39,140 nucleotides of DNA, taken from SG8-41 sp036555615. GTDB lineage: Bacteria > Pseudomonadota > Gammaproteobacteria > Burkholderiales > SG8-41. The stretch covers positions 1-39,140 of the forward strand of contig DATBKZ010000106.1 of NCBI GenBank assembly GCA_036555615.1, given 5' to 3'. Every line of letters begins with the position of its first letter. Positions within the stretch are counted from its first letter, which is position 1. The notes beneath the pieces are model-generated. The model did not search any database. It saw only the letters and a program-made list of their open reading frames with translations, and was not told where the DNA came from. The position numbers and the translations under genes are program-made. Below are positions 16,290 through 24,482 of the stretch, one piece after another.

Positions 16290-18455
16290 ATGAACTCGAA
16301 TAATAGTCTATACAGGGGAATTGCGGCAGCCGGCATCGCCGCGGTTCTGGCCGCGTGCGCGGCACCGATGGACAAGCCCCAGCCCGCTGACGAGGCAATC
16401 CATGTCGGCGCAGCCGACTTGGGCGGCGTGGTCAACAGCGCGAAGGGCCCGGAAGGCGGCGTCTGGGTAATCGCGGAGACCGCCGATCTCCCGACCAAGT
16501 TTGCGCGGATCGTCGTGACCGACGAGCGCGGGCGCTATCTCATGCCCGACCTCCCGCAGGCGACTTACAGCGTCTGGGTGCGAGGCTACGGCCTGGTGGA
16601 CTCGCCCAAGGTGCGCACCGCGCCCGGGAAACTCCTTAACCTGACCGCGGTAGAGGCGCCGAGCGCGGCCGCGGCTGCCGAGTACTACCCGGCGATCTAC
16701 TGGTACTCCATGCTCAAGGTCCCGGCCAAGTGGGAGTTTCCCGGCACGGGGCCCAAGGGCAACCGCATTCATCCCGGCATCAGAAGCCAGGCCCAGTGGC
16801 TCAACACCGTGAAAACCAACGGCTGCATGTCGTGCCACGCGCTCGGCACCAAGGGCACGCGCACGATGCCCAGGGCATTCGCCAACATGAAGTCCACCGA
16901 TGCCTGGGCACGGCGCATCACCTCCGGGCAGGCCATGACCCAGATGATCAACGCCGCGAATCGCATCGGCTTCGAGCGCGCGATCGGGTTGTGGGCCGAC
17001 TGGACCGACCGCATCGCCGCGGGCGAGCTGCCGTTCGCGCGGCCGGAGCGCCCGCAGGGCATCGAGCGCAACGTGATGCTCACGCTGTGGGAGTGGAGCC
17101 GCCCCACCGCGTACATGCACGACCTGATCTCGACCGACCGCCGCAAGCCGACCGTCAACGCCAACGGCAGGCTCTACGGAGCGCCCGAGAACAGCACCGA
17201 TATGTGGCCGGTGCTCGACCCCCAGACGCACACCGCGTCCGAAATGAAGCACCCGGTGCGCGACCCCAAAACGCCTTCGCACGCGACCGACGCGATGGCG
17301 CCCTCGCCATACTGGGGAGTGAAACCGATCTGGGACAGCCAGACCAGCACGCACAACCAGGTGATGGATGAAAAAGGGCGGGTGTGGGCGGCGGCGCGGA
17401 TTCGCCATCCGAGCAATCCCGACTACTGCAGGAAAGGCGGGAATCACCCTTCGGCAAAGGTGTTTCCGCTGGACCGGGCGACCCGGCACCTCTCGATGTA
17501 CGACCCGGCGTCGGGCAAGTGGACGCTGATCTCGACCTGCTTCCCGACCCACCATCTCATTTTCGCGGAGGACGCCAACAATACGGTGTGGACCTCGAGC
17601 GGGGTCGGGGGCCTCAATGTCGCCGGCTGGCTCAACCGGAAAGTATTCGAGGAGACCGGGGACGAGGCGCGCGCGCAGGGCTGGACGCCGTTCATCCTCG
17701 ACACCAACGGCAATGGCAAGCGCGATGCATGGGTCGAGCCCAAGGCGCCGGTAGACCCGAAGAAGGACAAGCGGGTCGCAGTCAATCTGTACTCGGTGGC
17801 CGTGAACCCGGTCGACGGATCGGTCTGGGGCACCTCGCTCGCGCCGTGGCCGAGCTACGTCGTGCGCGTCGCCCCGGGCGCGGACCCGACGCACACGGCG
17901 CTCACCGAGATCTACGAAGTGCCGTTGCCGGGATACGGCGCGCGTGGCGGCGACATCGACCGCAACGGCGTCTTCTGGGTGGCGCTCGCGAGCGGCCATC
18001 TCGGCGGCTTCGACCGGAGCAAGTGCAAGGGCCCGTTGAACGGGCCGAACGCAACCGGCAAACACTGCCCCGAGGGCTGGACGCTCTACCGTCTGCCCGG
18101 GCCGCAGTTCCGGGACGTGCAGGACGACGGCAGCGCCGAGGCGCCTTATTACGTCTGGGTGGACCACTTCAACACGTTCGGGCTGGGAGCGAATGTCCCC
18201 ATCGCCACCGGCAATATGAGCGACGCCTACTTCGCCCTGGTCCGCGGCAGGATCGTGGCCATACGCGTTCCCTACCCAATGGGCTTCTTCGCCAAGTGGG
18301 GGGAGGGGCGCATCGACGATCCGCGCGCGGGCTGGAAGGGCAAGGCACTGTGGGCAACTTATTCCAACCGGACGATGTTCCACGTCGAAGGCGGTACGGA
18401 AAACCGGCCCCGGGTCGTGAAGTTCCAGCTGCGCCCCGATCCGCTCGCGCGCTAG
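16290..18455 (+). CDS. Lipoprotein with carboxypeptidase-regulatory-like, haem c and beta-propeller regions
   Basis: A 721-aa exported protein. The signal peptide ends in a lipobox VLAAC (Cys23), so it should be anchored to a membrane. Residues about 45-125 resemble a carboxypeptidase regulatory-like fold. One haem c site, C179-M-S-C182-H183, follows a Trp-rich stretch. From about residue 360 there are repeated strands of Vgb/streptogramin-lyase type propellers (VWAAARI, TVWTSSGVGG, VFWVALASGHLGGFD). The combination suggests a periplasmic electron-transfer or sensor protein. Some residues such as HHL near 425 could serve as the distal haem ligand (inference). It is followed after 34 bp by the flavin monooxygenase gene. 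Confidence 0.85.
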   Translation: MNSNNSLYRGIAAAGIAAVLAACAAPMDKPQPADEAIHVGAADLGGVVNSAKGPEGGVWVIAETADLPTKFARIVVTDERGRYLMPDLPQATYSVWVRGYGLVDSPKVRTAPGKLLNLTAVEAPSAAAAAEYYPAIYWYSMLKVPAKWEFPGTGPKGNRIHPGIRSQAQWLNTVKTNGCMSCHALGTKGTRTMPRAFANMKSTDAWARRITSGQAMTQMINAANRIGFERAIGLWADWTDRIAAGELPFARPERPQGIERNVMLTLWEWSRPTAYMHDLISTDRRKPTVNANGRLYGAPENSTDMWPVLDPQTHTASEMKHPVRDPKTPSHATDAMAPSPYWGVKPIWDSQTSTHNQVMDEKGRVWAAARIRHPSNPDYCRKGGNHPSAKVFPLDRATRHLSMYDPASGKWTLISTCFPTHHLIFAEDANNTVWTSSGVGGLNVAGWLNRKVFEETGDEARAQGWTPFILDTNGNGKRDAWVEPKAPVDPKKDKRVAVNLYSVAVNPVDGSVWGTSLAPWPSYVVRVAPGADPTHTALTEIYEVPLPGYGARGGDIDRNGVFWVALASGHLGGFDRSKCKGPLNGPNATGKHCPEGWTLYRLPGPQFRDVQDDGSAEAPYYVWVDHFNTFGLGANVPIATGNMSDAYFALVRGRIVAIRVPYPMGFFAKWGEGRIDDPRAGWKGKALWATYSNRTMFHVEGGTENRPRVVKFQLRPDPLAR

Positions 18456-18466
18456 GACCGGGAGAG

Positions 18467-18510
18467 CTTCCCCTCCTGCCGGAGGAGGGGTGGCGCGAAG
18501 CGACGGGGTG
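18467..18510. repeat. Dispersed-type GC-rich hairpin repeat
   Basis: CCCCTCCT and AGGAGGGG form an 8-bp perfect stem with a GCCGG loop, followed by GTGGCGCGAAGCGACGGGG. This form resembles intergenic repeats common in GC-rich proteobacteria (recollection). It fills the gap before the monooxygenase and seems to supply its ribosome binding site and GTG start. Confidence 0.65.
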
Positions 18511-20130
18511 GTGGGAGATACGCACGCCACGGATGTCCTGATCGTGGGCGCCGGCCCGGTCGGGCTTGCGCTTGCGGTCGAACTCGGACAGCGCTCGGTC
18601 CGCTGCGTCGTGGTCGAGCAGAGTGCCCGGGTCGGACTGAAGCCGCGCGCGAAGCTGACGAACGTCCGCTCCAGGGAATTGCTGCGCCGCTGGGGCATCG
18701 CGGAGGCGCTCGACCGCGCTTCTCCGCTGCCGCCGGACTATCCCGCGACCATCGTGTTTGCGACGCGGTTGAACGGCCACACCCTCGCACGCTTCGAGGG
18801 GGCTTTCAATTGCGAGCGCATCCGCAACGACCTCTATTCCGAGCCCGGCCAGTGGGTCCCGCAATACACGCTGGAGGAAGTGCTGCGGCAGCACGCCGCC
18901 CGCCTGCCCGGGGTCCAGATCCGTTTCAACTGCCGCCTCGAGAAATTAATCCAGGACGAGACGGGCGTTATTGCCGAGGTCGACAACGTAGCATCCGGAG
19001 CACGCGACTCTCTGCGCGCAACGTATCTGGTCGGTACCGACGGCGCGCGCAGCACAGTCCGCGCTTTGCTTGGCATCGGCATGCAGGGCGAGGGCGCGCT
19101 CGCGCCGAACCTCAACATGGTATTCCGCGCCCCCGCGCTCGCCGGCATGCACGATAAGGGGGCAGCGATCATGTACTGGATGGTCAATCGCGAGCTTCCC
19201 GCCTATTTCGGTCCGCTCGACCGCGAGGGTCTCTGGTTTCTCATTGCGCCGCGTCTCCCCGGCGGCGTGAATCCCGGCGACTACGACGCGCGCGAGGTGG
19301 TGTGCCGCTCGAGCGGCCTGCGTTTTCCCCTGGAAATCGTCCATGTGGATCCGTGGACCGCGCATCGCCTCATTGCCGAGCGCTACGGGAGAGGACGCGT
19401 CTTCCTCGCGGGCGACGCCTGCCACCTGCACCCGCCGTCCGGCGGCCACGGCATGAACATGGGCATCGCCGACGCGACCGACCTGGGCTGGAAGCTGGCC
19501 GCAAGCCTCCAGGGCTGGGGCGGCCCGCATCTTCTCGGCACCTACGAGACCGAGCGCAAGCCGCAGCACCAGCGGGTCATCCGCGAAGCCGTGGAGAACT
19601 ACGAGCTCACGGGCGACCGGCTGGCGCGCGATGGCATCGAGCTGCCCGGCGTGGAGGGTGAGCGGGTGCGCAGGCAGGTGGGCGAGATCATCCTGAGGGG
19701 CAAGGAAACCGAGTTCCGCAGCCTCGGCGTCGTCCTCGGCGGCTGCTACCGCAACTCGCCGGCCATCATCCCGGACGGCACGCGGCCGCCGCCCGAGACG
19801 ATCACGGAATACCACCCCTCGGCCTGCCCGGGCTGCCTCGCGCCGCACTTCTGGCTGCCTGACGGCACCTCGCTCTATGACCACTTTGGAGCCGGCTTCA
19901 CGCTGCTTGCCGGTCGCGACACGCCGGCGGTGGAAACTTCCCGCCTCGAGCGTGCTGCCGGAGCGCGCGGCGTGCCACTCCAGGTTTTCCAGCTCACCGA
20001 TCCGCAATTCTCCGAGCGCTATCAGGCACGCCTCGCGCTGGTGCGGCCTGACCAGCATGTTGCCTGGAGAGGCAATCAGCTGCCCCAGGATTGCCTCGAT
20101 CTCATCGACCGCGCACGCGGAGGACCATGA
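18490..20130 (+). CDS. FAD-dependent monooxygenase, group A (PheA/TfdB type)
   Basis: A 546-aa flavoprotein hydroxylase of the PheA/TfdB/MhpA kind. The three family fingerprints are VLIVGAGPVGLALA (FAD ADP part), VGTDGARS (DG motif) and FLAGDACHLHPPSGGHGMNMG (GD motif). The C-terminal 150 residues form the thioredoxin-like domain seen in this family. It hydroxylates an aromatic ring using NAD(P)H and oxygen. Its stop overlaps the start of the ACMSD-like amidohydrolase (ATGA), consistent with a ring-degradation pair. The GTG at 18490 lies in a hairpin repeat; GTGs at 18508 and 18511 are alternatives, so the first nine residues are uncertain. Confidence 0.91.
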   Translation: MARSDGVVGDTHATDVLIVGAGPVGLALAVELGQRSVRCVVVEQSARVGLKPRAKLTNVRSRELLRRWGIAEALDRASPLPPDYPATIVFATRLNGHTLARFEGAFNCERIRNDLYSEPGQWVPQYTLEEVLRQHAARLPGVQIRFNCRLEKLIQDETGVIAEVDNVASGARDSLRATYLVGTDGARSTVRALLGIGMQGEGALAPNLNMVFRAPALAGMHDKGAAIMYWMVNRELPAYFGPLDREGLWFLIAPRLPGGVNPGDYDAREVVCRSSGLRFPLEIVHVDPWTAHRLIAERYGRGRVFLAGDACHLHPPSGGHGMNMGIADATDLGWKLAASLQGWGGPHLLGTYETERKPQHQRVIREAVENYELTGDRLARDGIELPGVEGERVRRQVGEIILRGKETEFRSLGVVLGGCYRNSPAIIPDGTRPPPETITEYHPSACPGCLAPHFWLPDGTSLYDHFGAGFTLLAGRDTPAVETSRLERAAGARGVPLQVFQLTDPQFSERYQARLALVRPDQHVAWRGNQLPQDCLDLIDRARGGP

Positions 20131-21158
20131 AAATCGACATCTTCAACCACGTCATGCCCACGCGCTATCTCGACAAGATGAAGACCCACTTCAAGGACCA
20201 GGGCATCATCAAGCGCATGGGGAGCCTGCGCATGCTCTGGGACATCGAGGCGCGCGTCGCCATGCTCGATCAGTTCCCGGGGGTGCGGCAGGTGCTGACG
20301 CTGTCGCTGCCGGGACCCGAGCTGGTCGGCGGGCCGGACCTTTCTCCGGAGCTCGCGCGCATCGCCAACGACGAGATGGCCGCGATGTGCGCGCGCTGGC
20401 CAACAAAGTTTCCCGCGTTCGTCGCCTCCCTTCCGATGAACAACGTGCCGGCCGCGCTGGAGGAAATGGATCGCGCGATCGAAAAGCTCGGCGCGCGCGG
20501 CGTGCAGGTCCTCACCAGCGTCAACGGCCGCCCGCTCGACGAGCCGGAATTTTTCCCGGTGTTCGAGCGCGCCACGAGTAAGCATGACCTTCCCATCTGG
20601 ATGCATCCCGCGCGCCCCGCCACCCGCGCCGACTACGTGAACGAGCAGAAATCGAAATACGAAATCTGGCAAGTGCTCGGCTGGCCGTTCGAATCGAGCG
20701 TGGCGATGGCGCGCATCGTGTTCTCGGGCCTGTTCGACCGGTTGCCCGGCCTGCGGATCATCACCCACCATTGCGGCGGCATGATCCCTTACTTCGCCGG
20801 GCGCGCGGAGACCTTGTGGGCGCAACTGGGCAGCCGCACCGCCGACGAGAACTACGAGGAACTGCTGAAGCGCATGAGCAAGAAGCCGATCGAGTATTTC
20901 CGGATGTTCTACGGCGACACCGTGCTCGGGGGATCGGCCTCCGCGCTGCGCTGCGGCCTCGACTTCTTCGGCGCGGACAGGGTGGTGTTCGCGAGCGACT
21001 GCCCGTTCGATCCGGAGGGCGGGCCGATGTTCATCCGCGAAGGCATCCGCTCGATCGAAAAGCTCAAGCTCCCCGCGGCGGTCAAGCGCAAGATCTACTC
21101 CGGCAATGCGCTGAAGCTCCTGCGCCTGCCGTCCGGAAAGAGGTCTCAGAACTTGTAG
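20127..21158 (+). CDS. Amidohydrolase family protein (ACMSD-like)
   Basis: A 343-aa TIM-barrel amidohydrolase of the ACMSD/gamma-resorcylate decarboxylase type. The strand-1 metal motif, normally HxH, reads F6-N-H8. Other ligands are present: H160 in WMHP, H214-H215 in ITHHCGG and D291 in FASDCPF. Such enzymes hydrolyse or decarboxylate aromatic or ring-cleavage products with a divalent metal. ATG 20127 overlaps the monooxygenase stop, so both proteins are made together. The last 13 bp overlap the end of the convergent outer-membrane protein gene. The F-N-H variant is recalled from related proteins but not checked. Confidence 0.9.
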   Translation: MKIDIFNHVMPTRYLDKMKTHFKDQGIIKRMGSLRMLWDIEARVAMLDQFPGVRQVLTLSLPGPELVGGPDLSPELARIANDEMAAMCARWPTKFPAFVASLPMNNVPAALEEMDRAIEKLGARGVQVLTSVNGRPLDEPEFFPVFERATSKHDLPIWMHPARPATRADYVNEQKSKYEIWQVLGWPFESSVAMARIVFSGLFDRLPGLRIITHHCGGMIPYFAGRAETLWAQLGSRTADENYEELLKRMSKKPIEYFRMFYGDTVLGGSASALRCGLDFFGADRVVFASDCPFDPEGGPMFIREGIRSIEKLKLPAAVKRKIYSGNALKLLRLPSGKRSQNL

Positions 21159-21745
21159 ACGATGCCTGCGGACAGCATGTCGGCATTGCCCAGGTCGAAA
21201 TCCCAGCCCGTCAGGCCAAACCGCTCCCATTCGACGCGCGCGCTCAAGTTCCTGGTGAAGCGGATGCTCAATCCCGCGCCGATGGAAAAGTCCCCCCCGC
21301 TCACAGTGTCCGAAAACGGCAGGCCCCCGGTCGTGTCCTTCGACTTGGCTTCCCATGCGAACAGTCCGACCTTGCCGAGCACGGCGAACGTCGAATTGAG
21401 CGGGAGCGTGGCGACCGCGGACAGGTTAAGACCCCAGACTTCCACCGTGCCCCCGGTAACGGGGGCCCCGAAGAAGGATCCGCTGTATCTGGCTTTGCCC
21501 AGATCGACATAGGCGGCCTCCACGCTGAAGTGCTCGCCGAACTCGTACCCGACCGTCAGTTTGTAACCCGAACTGTTCTTTTCGACGGTACCGGAGGTAA
21601 TGAGCCCCGTGGCGATATCGCTGTCGAAATTCGTGCTGCCCGCGCTCGCGCCGATATAGAAGCCCTGCGCCGATGCCTGGAAGACCTCGGCGAGCCCCGC
21701 CAGCGCCAGGGCGCCCACTACCAGCAGCTTCGATGTCTTGATCAT
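21146..21745 (-). CDS. Outer membrane beta-barrel protein (Ail/OmpA-like transmembrane domain)
   Basis: A 199-aa protein with a signal peptide ending QASAQ followed by GFYIGASAGSTNF, the typical first strand of a small outer-membrane barrel. Alternating hydrophobic strands continue (YKLTVGYEF, FSVEAAYVDLG, LSARVEWERFG) and the last strand ends with an aromatic residue, IVYKF, as the BAM recognition signal needs. Eight strands fit the length. ATG 21745 starts MIKTSKLL; the upstream frame runs through the terminator. The stop overlaps the amidohydrolase stop tail to tail. Function unknown; related proteins serve in adhesion, serum resistance or membrane stability. Confidence 0.86.
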   Translation of the reverse strand: MIKTSKLLVVGALALAGLAEVFQASAQGFYIGASAGSTNFDSDIATGLITSGTVEKNSSGYKLTVGYEFGEHFSVEAAYVDLGKARYSGSFFGAPVTGGTVEVWGLNLSAVATLPLNSTFAVLGKVGLFAWEAKSKDTTGGLPFSDTVSGGDFSIGAGLSIRFTRNLSARVEWERFGLTGWDFDLGNADMLSAGIVYKF

Positions 21746-21806
21746 GCGCGCATCGTCGCGCGCCGGAAGCGCCTCGGCCATCCCATGTTCATGGGGGTTC
21801 ACCAGC

Positions 21807-21828
21807 AAAAAGCCCCGCAGAGCGGGGC
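21807..21828 (-). terminator. Rho-independent terminator after the class II aldolase gene
   Basis: On the minus strand GCCCCGC-TCT-GCGGGGC forms a 7-bp stem with a 3-base loop and is followed by TTTTT (plus-strand A run at 21807-21811). It lies about 50 bp past the aldolase stop at 21878 and upstream of the outer-membrane protein gene, so it separates these two transcripts. Confidence 0.85.
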
Positions 21829-21862
21829 GTCCTTGTTGCACTGGGCCGGCCAATGCCCGCCA

Positions 21863-21883
21863 GCCACGAGTCACGAATCACTG
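21863..21883. repeat. Heptamer tandem repeat, RTCACGA-like, three units
   Basis: Units GCCACGA, GTCACGA and ATCACTG match the RTCACYG family seen at 5157. The third unit contains the stop codon of the class II aldolase gene (TCA at 21878-21880). Confidence 0.7.
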
Positions 21884-22657
21884 CTTATACGAAGCATCCG
21901 TCCTGTCCAGCAACCGCAACAGCGCCTTCCATTCGGGGCGCCTCGCCTTGTAGGGCAGCGCCTTGAACTGGGCAGCGGTCTTCTCCGCCACCGCCGCTGC
22001 GGGGATCCGGAGCTTCGCCCCGCCCGCCATGGCGGCGATCTGCGTCTGGCACGCGCGCTCGAGGTAGTACATGAGGTCGAAGGTTTCCGGAATCGAGGCG
22101 GCGCACGCGAGCAGCCCGTGGTTGCGCAGGATCATCGCTTTGCGGTCGCCGAGGTCGCGCACGAGGCGGGCCTGCTCATCGAGATCGAGCGCTAGCCCCT
22201 CGTAGTCGTGATAGGCGATGCCGTTCGTGAAGCGCATCGCGTGCTGCGACAGCGGCAGCAGCCCCTCCTCCTGCGCCGACACCGCGATCCCGGCCTGCGT
22301 GTGGGTGTGCATGACGCACGCAACGTCGGGCCGCGCGCGGTGCACCGCGCTGTGGATTACGTAGCCCGCGCGGTTGAAGCCGTAGCCGGTCGGATCCTCG
22401 ACGATCTCTCCATCGAGCGTGACCTTCACCAGCGTGGAAGCGGAGATCTCGTCCCACAGCTGGCCGAAGGCGTTGATCAGGAAGTGGTGAGCCGGGCCGG
22501 GCACGCGCGCCGAGATGTGCGTGTAGATGAGATCGGTCATGCGGTAGTGCGCGGCCAGCCGGTAGCACGCCGCAAGGTTCACGCGCGTGTCCCATTCCTC
22601 CGCGCTGACCCGCTCGCGCAAAGGCGCCTTGACCAGATTGCGGACTTTGGAGCGCAT
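21878..22657 (-). CDS. Class II aldolase/adducin family protein
   Basis: A 259-aa protein of the AraD/FucA/adducin fold. The zinc ligands are seen in MHTHTQAG (two His) and in LRNHGLLA (third His). The motif YTHISARVPG near the N-terminus is typical of the FucA-like phosphate or carboxylate loop. Members cleave aldol sugars or decarboxylate; others are not enzymes. Length is normal (200-270 aa). It diverges from an SDR gene across 101 bp and is followed by a terminator. AGGGAT precedes ATG 22657. The substrate cannot be told. Confidence 0.91.
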   Translation of the reverse strand: MRSKVRNLVKAPLRERVSAEEWDTRVNLAACYRLAAHYRMTDLIYTHISARVPGPAHHFLINAFGQLWDEISASTLVKVTLDGEIVEDPTGYGFNRAGYVIHSAVHRARPDVACVMHTHTQAGIAVSAQEEGLLPLSQHAMRFTNGIAYHDYEGLALDLDEQARLVRDLGDRKAMILRNHGLLACAASIPETFDLMYYLERACQTQIAAMAGGAKLRIPAAAVAEKTAAQFKALPYKARRPEWKALLRLLDRTDASYKQ

Positions 22658-22676
22658 GTGCGAAATCCCTGTGCGT

Positions 22677-22709
22677 TTGACCGTCGGGAACCAGTGGCCC
22701 GTATATCAT
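22677..22709 (+). promoter_or_regulatory. Possible promoter for the SDR/NHL pair
   Basis: TTGACC at 22677-22682 is followed, after an over-long 19-bp spacer, by TATATC at 22702-22707 in the only AT-rich part of the divergent gap. The spacing makes this weak. Confidence 0.3.
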
Positions 22710-22758
22710 AGTATCGTTTCGCCTACTGCCTGCGTAACGCGCAACCCGCCGGGACCCC

Positions 22759-23460
22759 ATGGAAACACCACGCTACGAACGAGCGCTGATCGTCGGCGCG
22801 GGCACGGGCTTGAGCGCGGCGCTCGCCCGCCTCTTCGCGCGCGAGGGCATGAAGGTTGCGCTTGCGTCACGCAACACGGAGAAACTCGCGCCGCTCTGTG
22901 CCGAAACCGGCGCCCGCGCCTTCCGCTGCGACGCCGTCCGCCCGGTCGAGGTGCGGCGCCTGTTCTCGGCGGTCGAGGGCGCAGTGGGCGAACCGGACGT
23001 CGTGGTCTACAACGCCAGCGCCCGCGCGCGCGGGCCACTCGTCGAGCTCGACCCGGCGGAGGTCGAGCGCGCGCTCGCGGTGACCGCTTTCGGGGGGTTC
23101 CTCGTCGCGCAGGAGGCGGCGCGGCGCATGCTCGCGAATAAGCGCGGCGCGATCCTCTTCACCGGCGCTTCCGCGAGCGTCAAGGGATACGCGCAGTCGG
23201 CGCCGTTCGCCATGGGCAAGTTCGCTCTGCGCGGGCTCGCCCAGAGCATGGCGCGGGAGCTTGCGCCGCAAGGCATCCATGTCGCGCACTTCGTCATCGA
23301 CGGCGGCATCGCCCGTCCCGGCCGCGCCGCGCCGGTGGACGCGCCCGATGCGCTGCTCGACCCCGATGCCATCGCCGCGAACTACCTGCACGTCCTCCGC
23401 CAGCCCCGCAGCGCCTGGACGTGGGAGATCGAGCTGCGGCCGTGGGTGGAGAAATTCTGA
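22759..23460 (+). CDS. SDR family protein with Phe in place of the catalytic Tyr
   Basis: A 233-aa short-chain dehydrogenase-like protein. The cofactor motif is VGAGTGLS rather than TGxxxGIG, and NNAG is reduced to YNASA. Ser138 is kept in FTGASAS, but the YxxxK motif reads F150-A-M-G-K154 at the correct 12-residue spacing, so the proton-donating Tyr is missing. The same substitution is recalled from a family of atypical bacterial SDRs. Its TGA ends one base before the ATG of an NHL propeller gene, so they are coupled. ATG 22759 gives METPRYERALIVG. Redox activity is doubtful. Confidence 0.88.
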   Translation: METPRYERALIVGAGTGLSAALARLFAREGMKVALASRNTEKLAPLCAETGARAFRCDAVRPVEVRRLFSAVEGAVGEPDVVVYNASARARGPLVELDPAEVERALAVTAFGGFLVAQEAARRMLANKRGAILFTGASASVKGYAQSAPFAMGKFALRGLAQSMARELAPQGIHVAHFVIDGGIARPGRAAPVDAPDALLDPDAIAANYLHVLRQPRSAWTWEIELRPWVEKF

Positions 23461-23461
23461 C

Positions 23462-24481
23462 ATGGCGCTCGGCACGCACCGCATCGAGTACGAGGTGCTG
23501 GAAGGCTGGGACCGGCTGCCGGAGGGCTGGAGCTACGTCGAGGTCGCGGGCGTCGCGTGCGATTCGAGCGACCGCGTCTACGTGTTCAACCGGGGCGCGC
23601 ATCCCGTCATCGTCTTCGACAAGGACGGCCGCTTCCTCAACGCGTGGGGCGAAGGGATGTTCAAGGGCCCGCACGGCATCTTCATCGACCGCAACGACCA
23701 CTTGTGGCTCGCCGACGACAAGGACCACACGGTCCACAAGTTCACGCCCGACGGCAGGAAGCTGATGACGCTGGGCGAGTCAGGTAAAGCGGCGGATACG
23801 GGCTACAAGATCGGCGTGAGCCCTGTGCTGCGCGCGGCGGGGCCTTTCCACCGCGTCACCAACGTCGCGGTGCTCCCGAGCGGCGTCATATATACCGCTG
23901 ACGGCTACGGCAACGCCCGCGTCCACAAATTTTCAGCAGAGGGAAAGCTGCTGTTCTCCTGGGGCGAGCCGGGGCGCGGGCCGGGCCAGTTCATCCTGCC
24001 GCACGGGATCGGGGTGGACAGCGCGGGCCTGGTATACGTCGCCGACCGCGAGAACTCGCGGGTGCAGGTTTTTGGCCCAGAGGGCGCCTACCTGCGCGAG
24101 TGGAACTTCCTCAACCGCCCCTACGACATCTTCATCGACGACCAGGACCGGCTGCACATCGCCGAGGGCGGCTTCCTCAACTACATGCACAAGCGGGCGG
24201 AGGGTCCCCTGCCCGGGCACGACCAGACGATGATCTATCCCCCTGAGGGCCACTCGCCCATCGCCCGCGTCACGGTCTGCGAGCCGGATGCGAGCATCGT
24301 CTCCCAGATCGGCGGCGAGAACCCGATTCTTTCTGGAAATTTCATCGCGCCGCACGGCATCTGGGCGGATCGCCGGGGCGATCTCTACGTCGGCGAGGTC
24401 GTCGTCCAGTCGGGCGCGGTCAAGCGCATGGCGCCGTTGACGCCCCACGCCTTCCAGAAATTCCGGCGCCGCGCCGGATAG
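23462..24481 (+). CDS. NHL-repeat / six-bladed beta-propeller protein
   Basis: A 339-aa protein made of NHL-like repeats, for example GPHGIFIDRNDHLWLADD and LPHGIGVDSAGLVYVADR, with RVQVFGPEGAYLREW ending a blade. About six blades fit the length. No signal peptide or membrane segment is visible, so it is probably cytoplasmic, like some peptidyl-alpha-hydroxyglycine lyase relatives. It is coupled to the Tyr-less SDR upstream and ends one base before the stop of a convergent receptor gene. Relatives act as lactonases, scaffolds or lyases. Function unknown. Confidence 0.88.
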   Translation: MALGTHRIEYEVLEGWDRLPEGWSYVEVAGVACDSSDRVYVFNRGAHPVIVFDKDGRFLNAWGEGMFKGPHGIFIDRNDHLWLADDKDHTVHKFTPDGRKLMTLGESGKAADTGYKIGVSPVLRAAGPFHRVTNVAVLPSGVIYTADGYGNARVHKFSAEGKLLFSWGEPGRGPGQFILPHGIGVDSAGLVYVADRENSRVQVFGPEGAYLREWNFLNRPYDIFIDDQDRLHIAEGGFLNYMHKRAEGPLPGHDQTMIYPPEGHSPIARVTVCEPDASIVSQIGGENPILSGNFIAPHGIWADRRGDLYVGEVVVQSGAVKRMAPLTPHAFQKFRRRAG

Positions 24482-24482
24482 C

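Noticed and set aside
16308..18698. Long antisense reading frame (about 800 codons) over the haem lipoprotein gene
   Set aside because: It is a codon-bias shadow in GC-rich DNA; its translation is Arg/His-rich and matches no family, while the plus strand shows clear domains.
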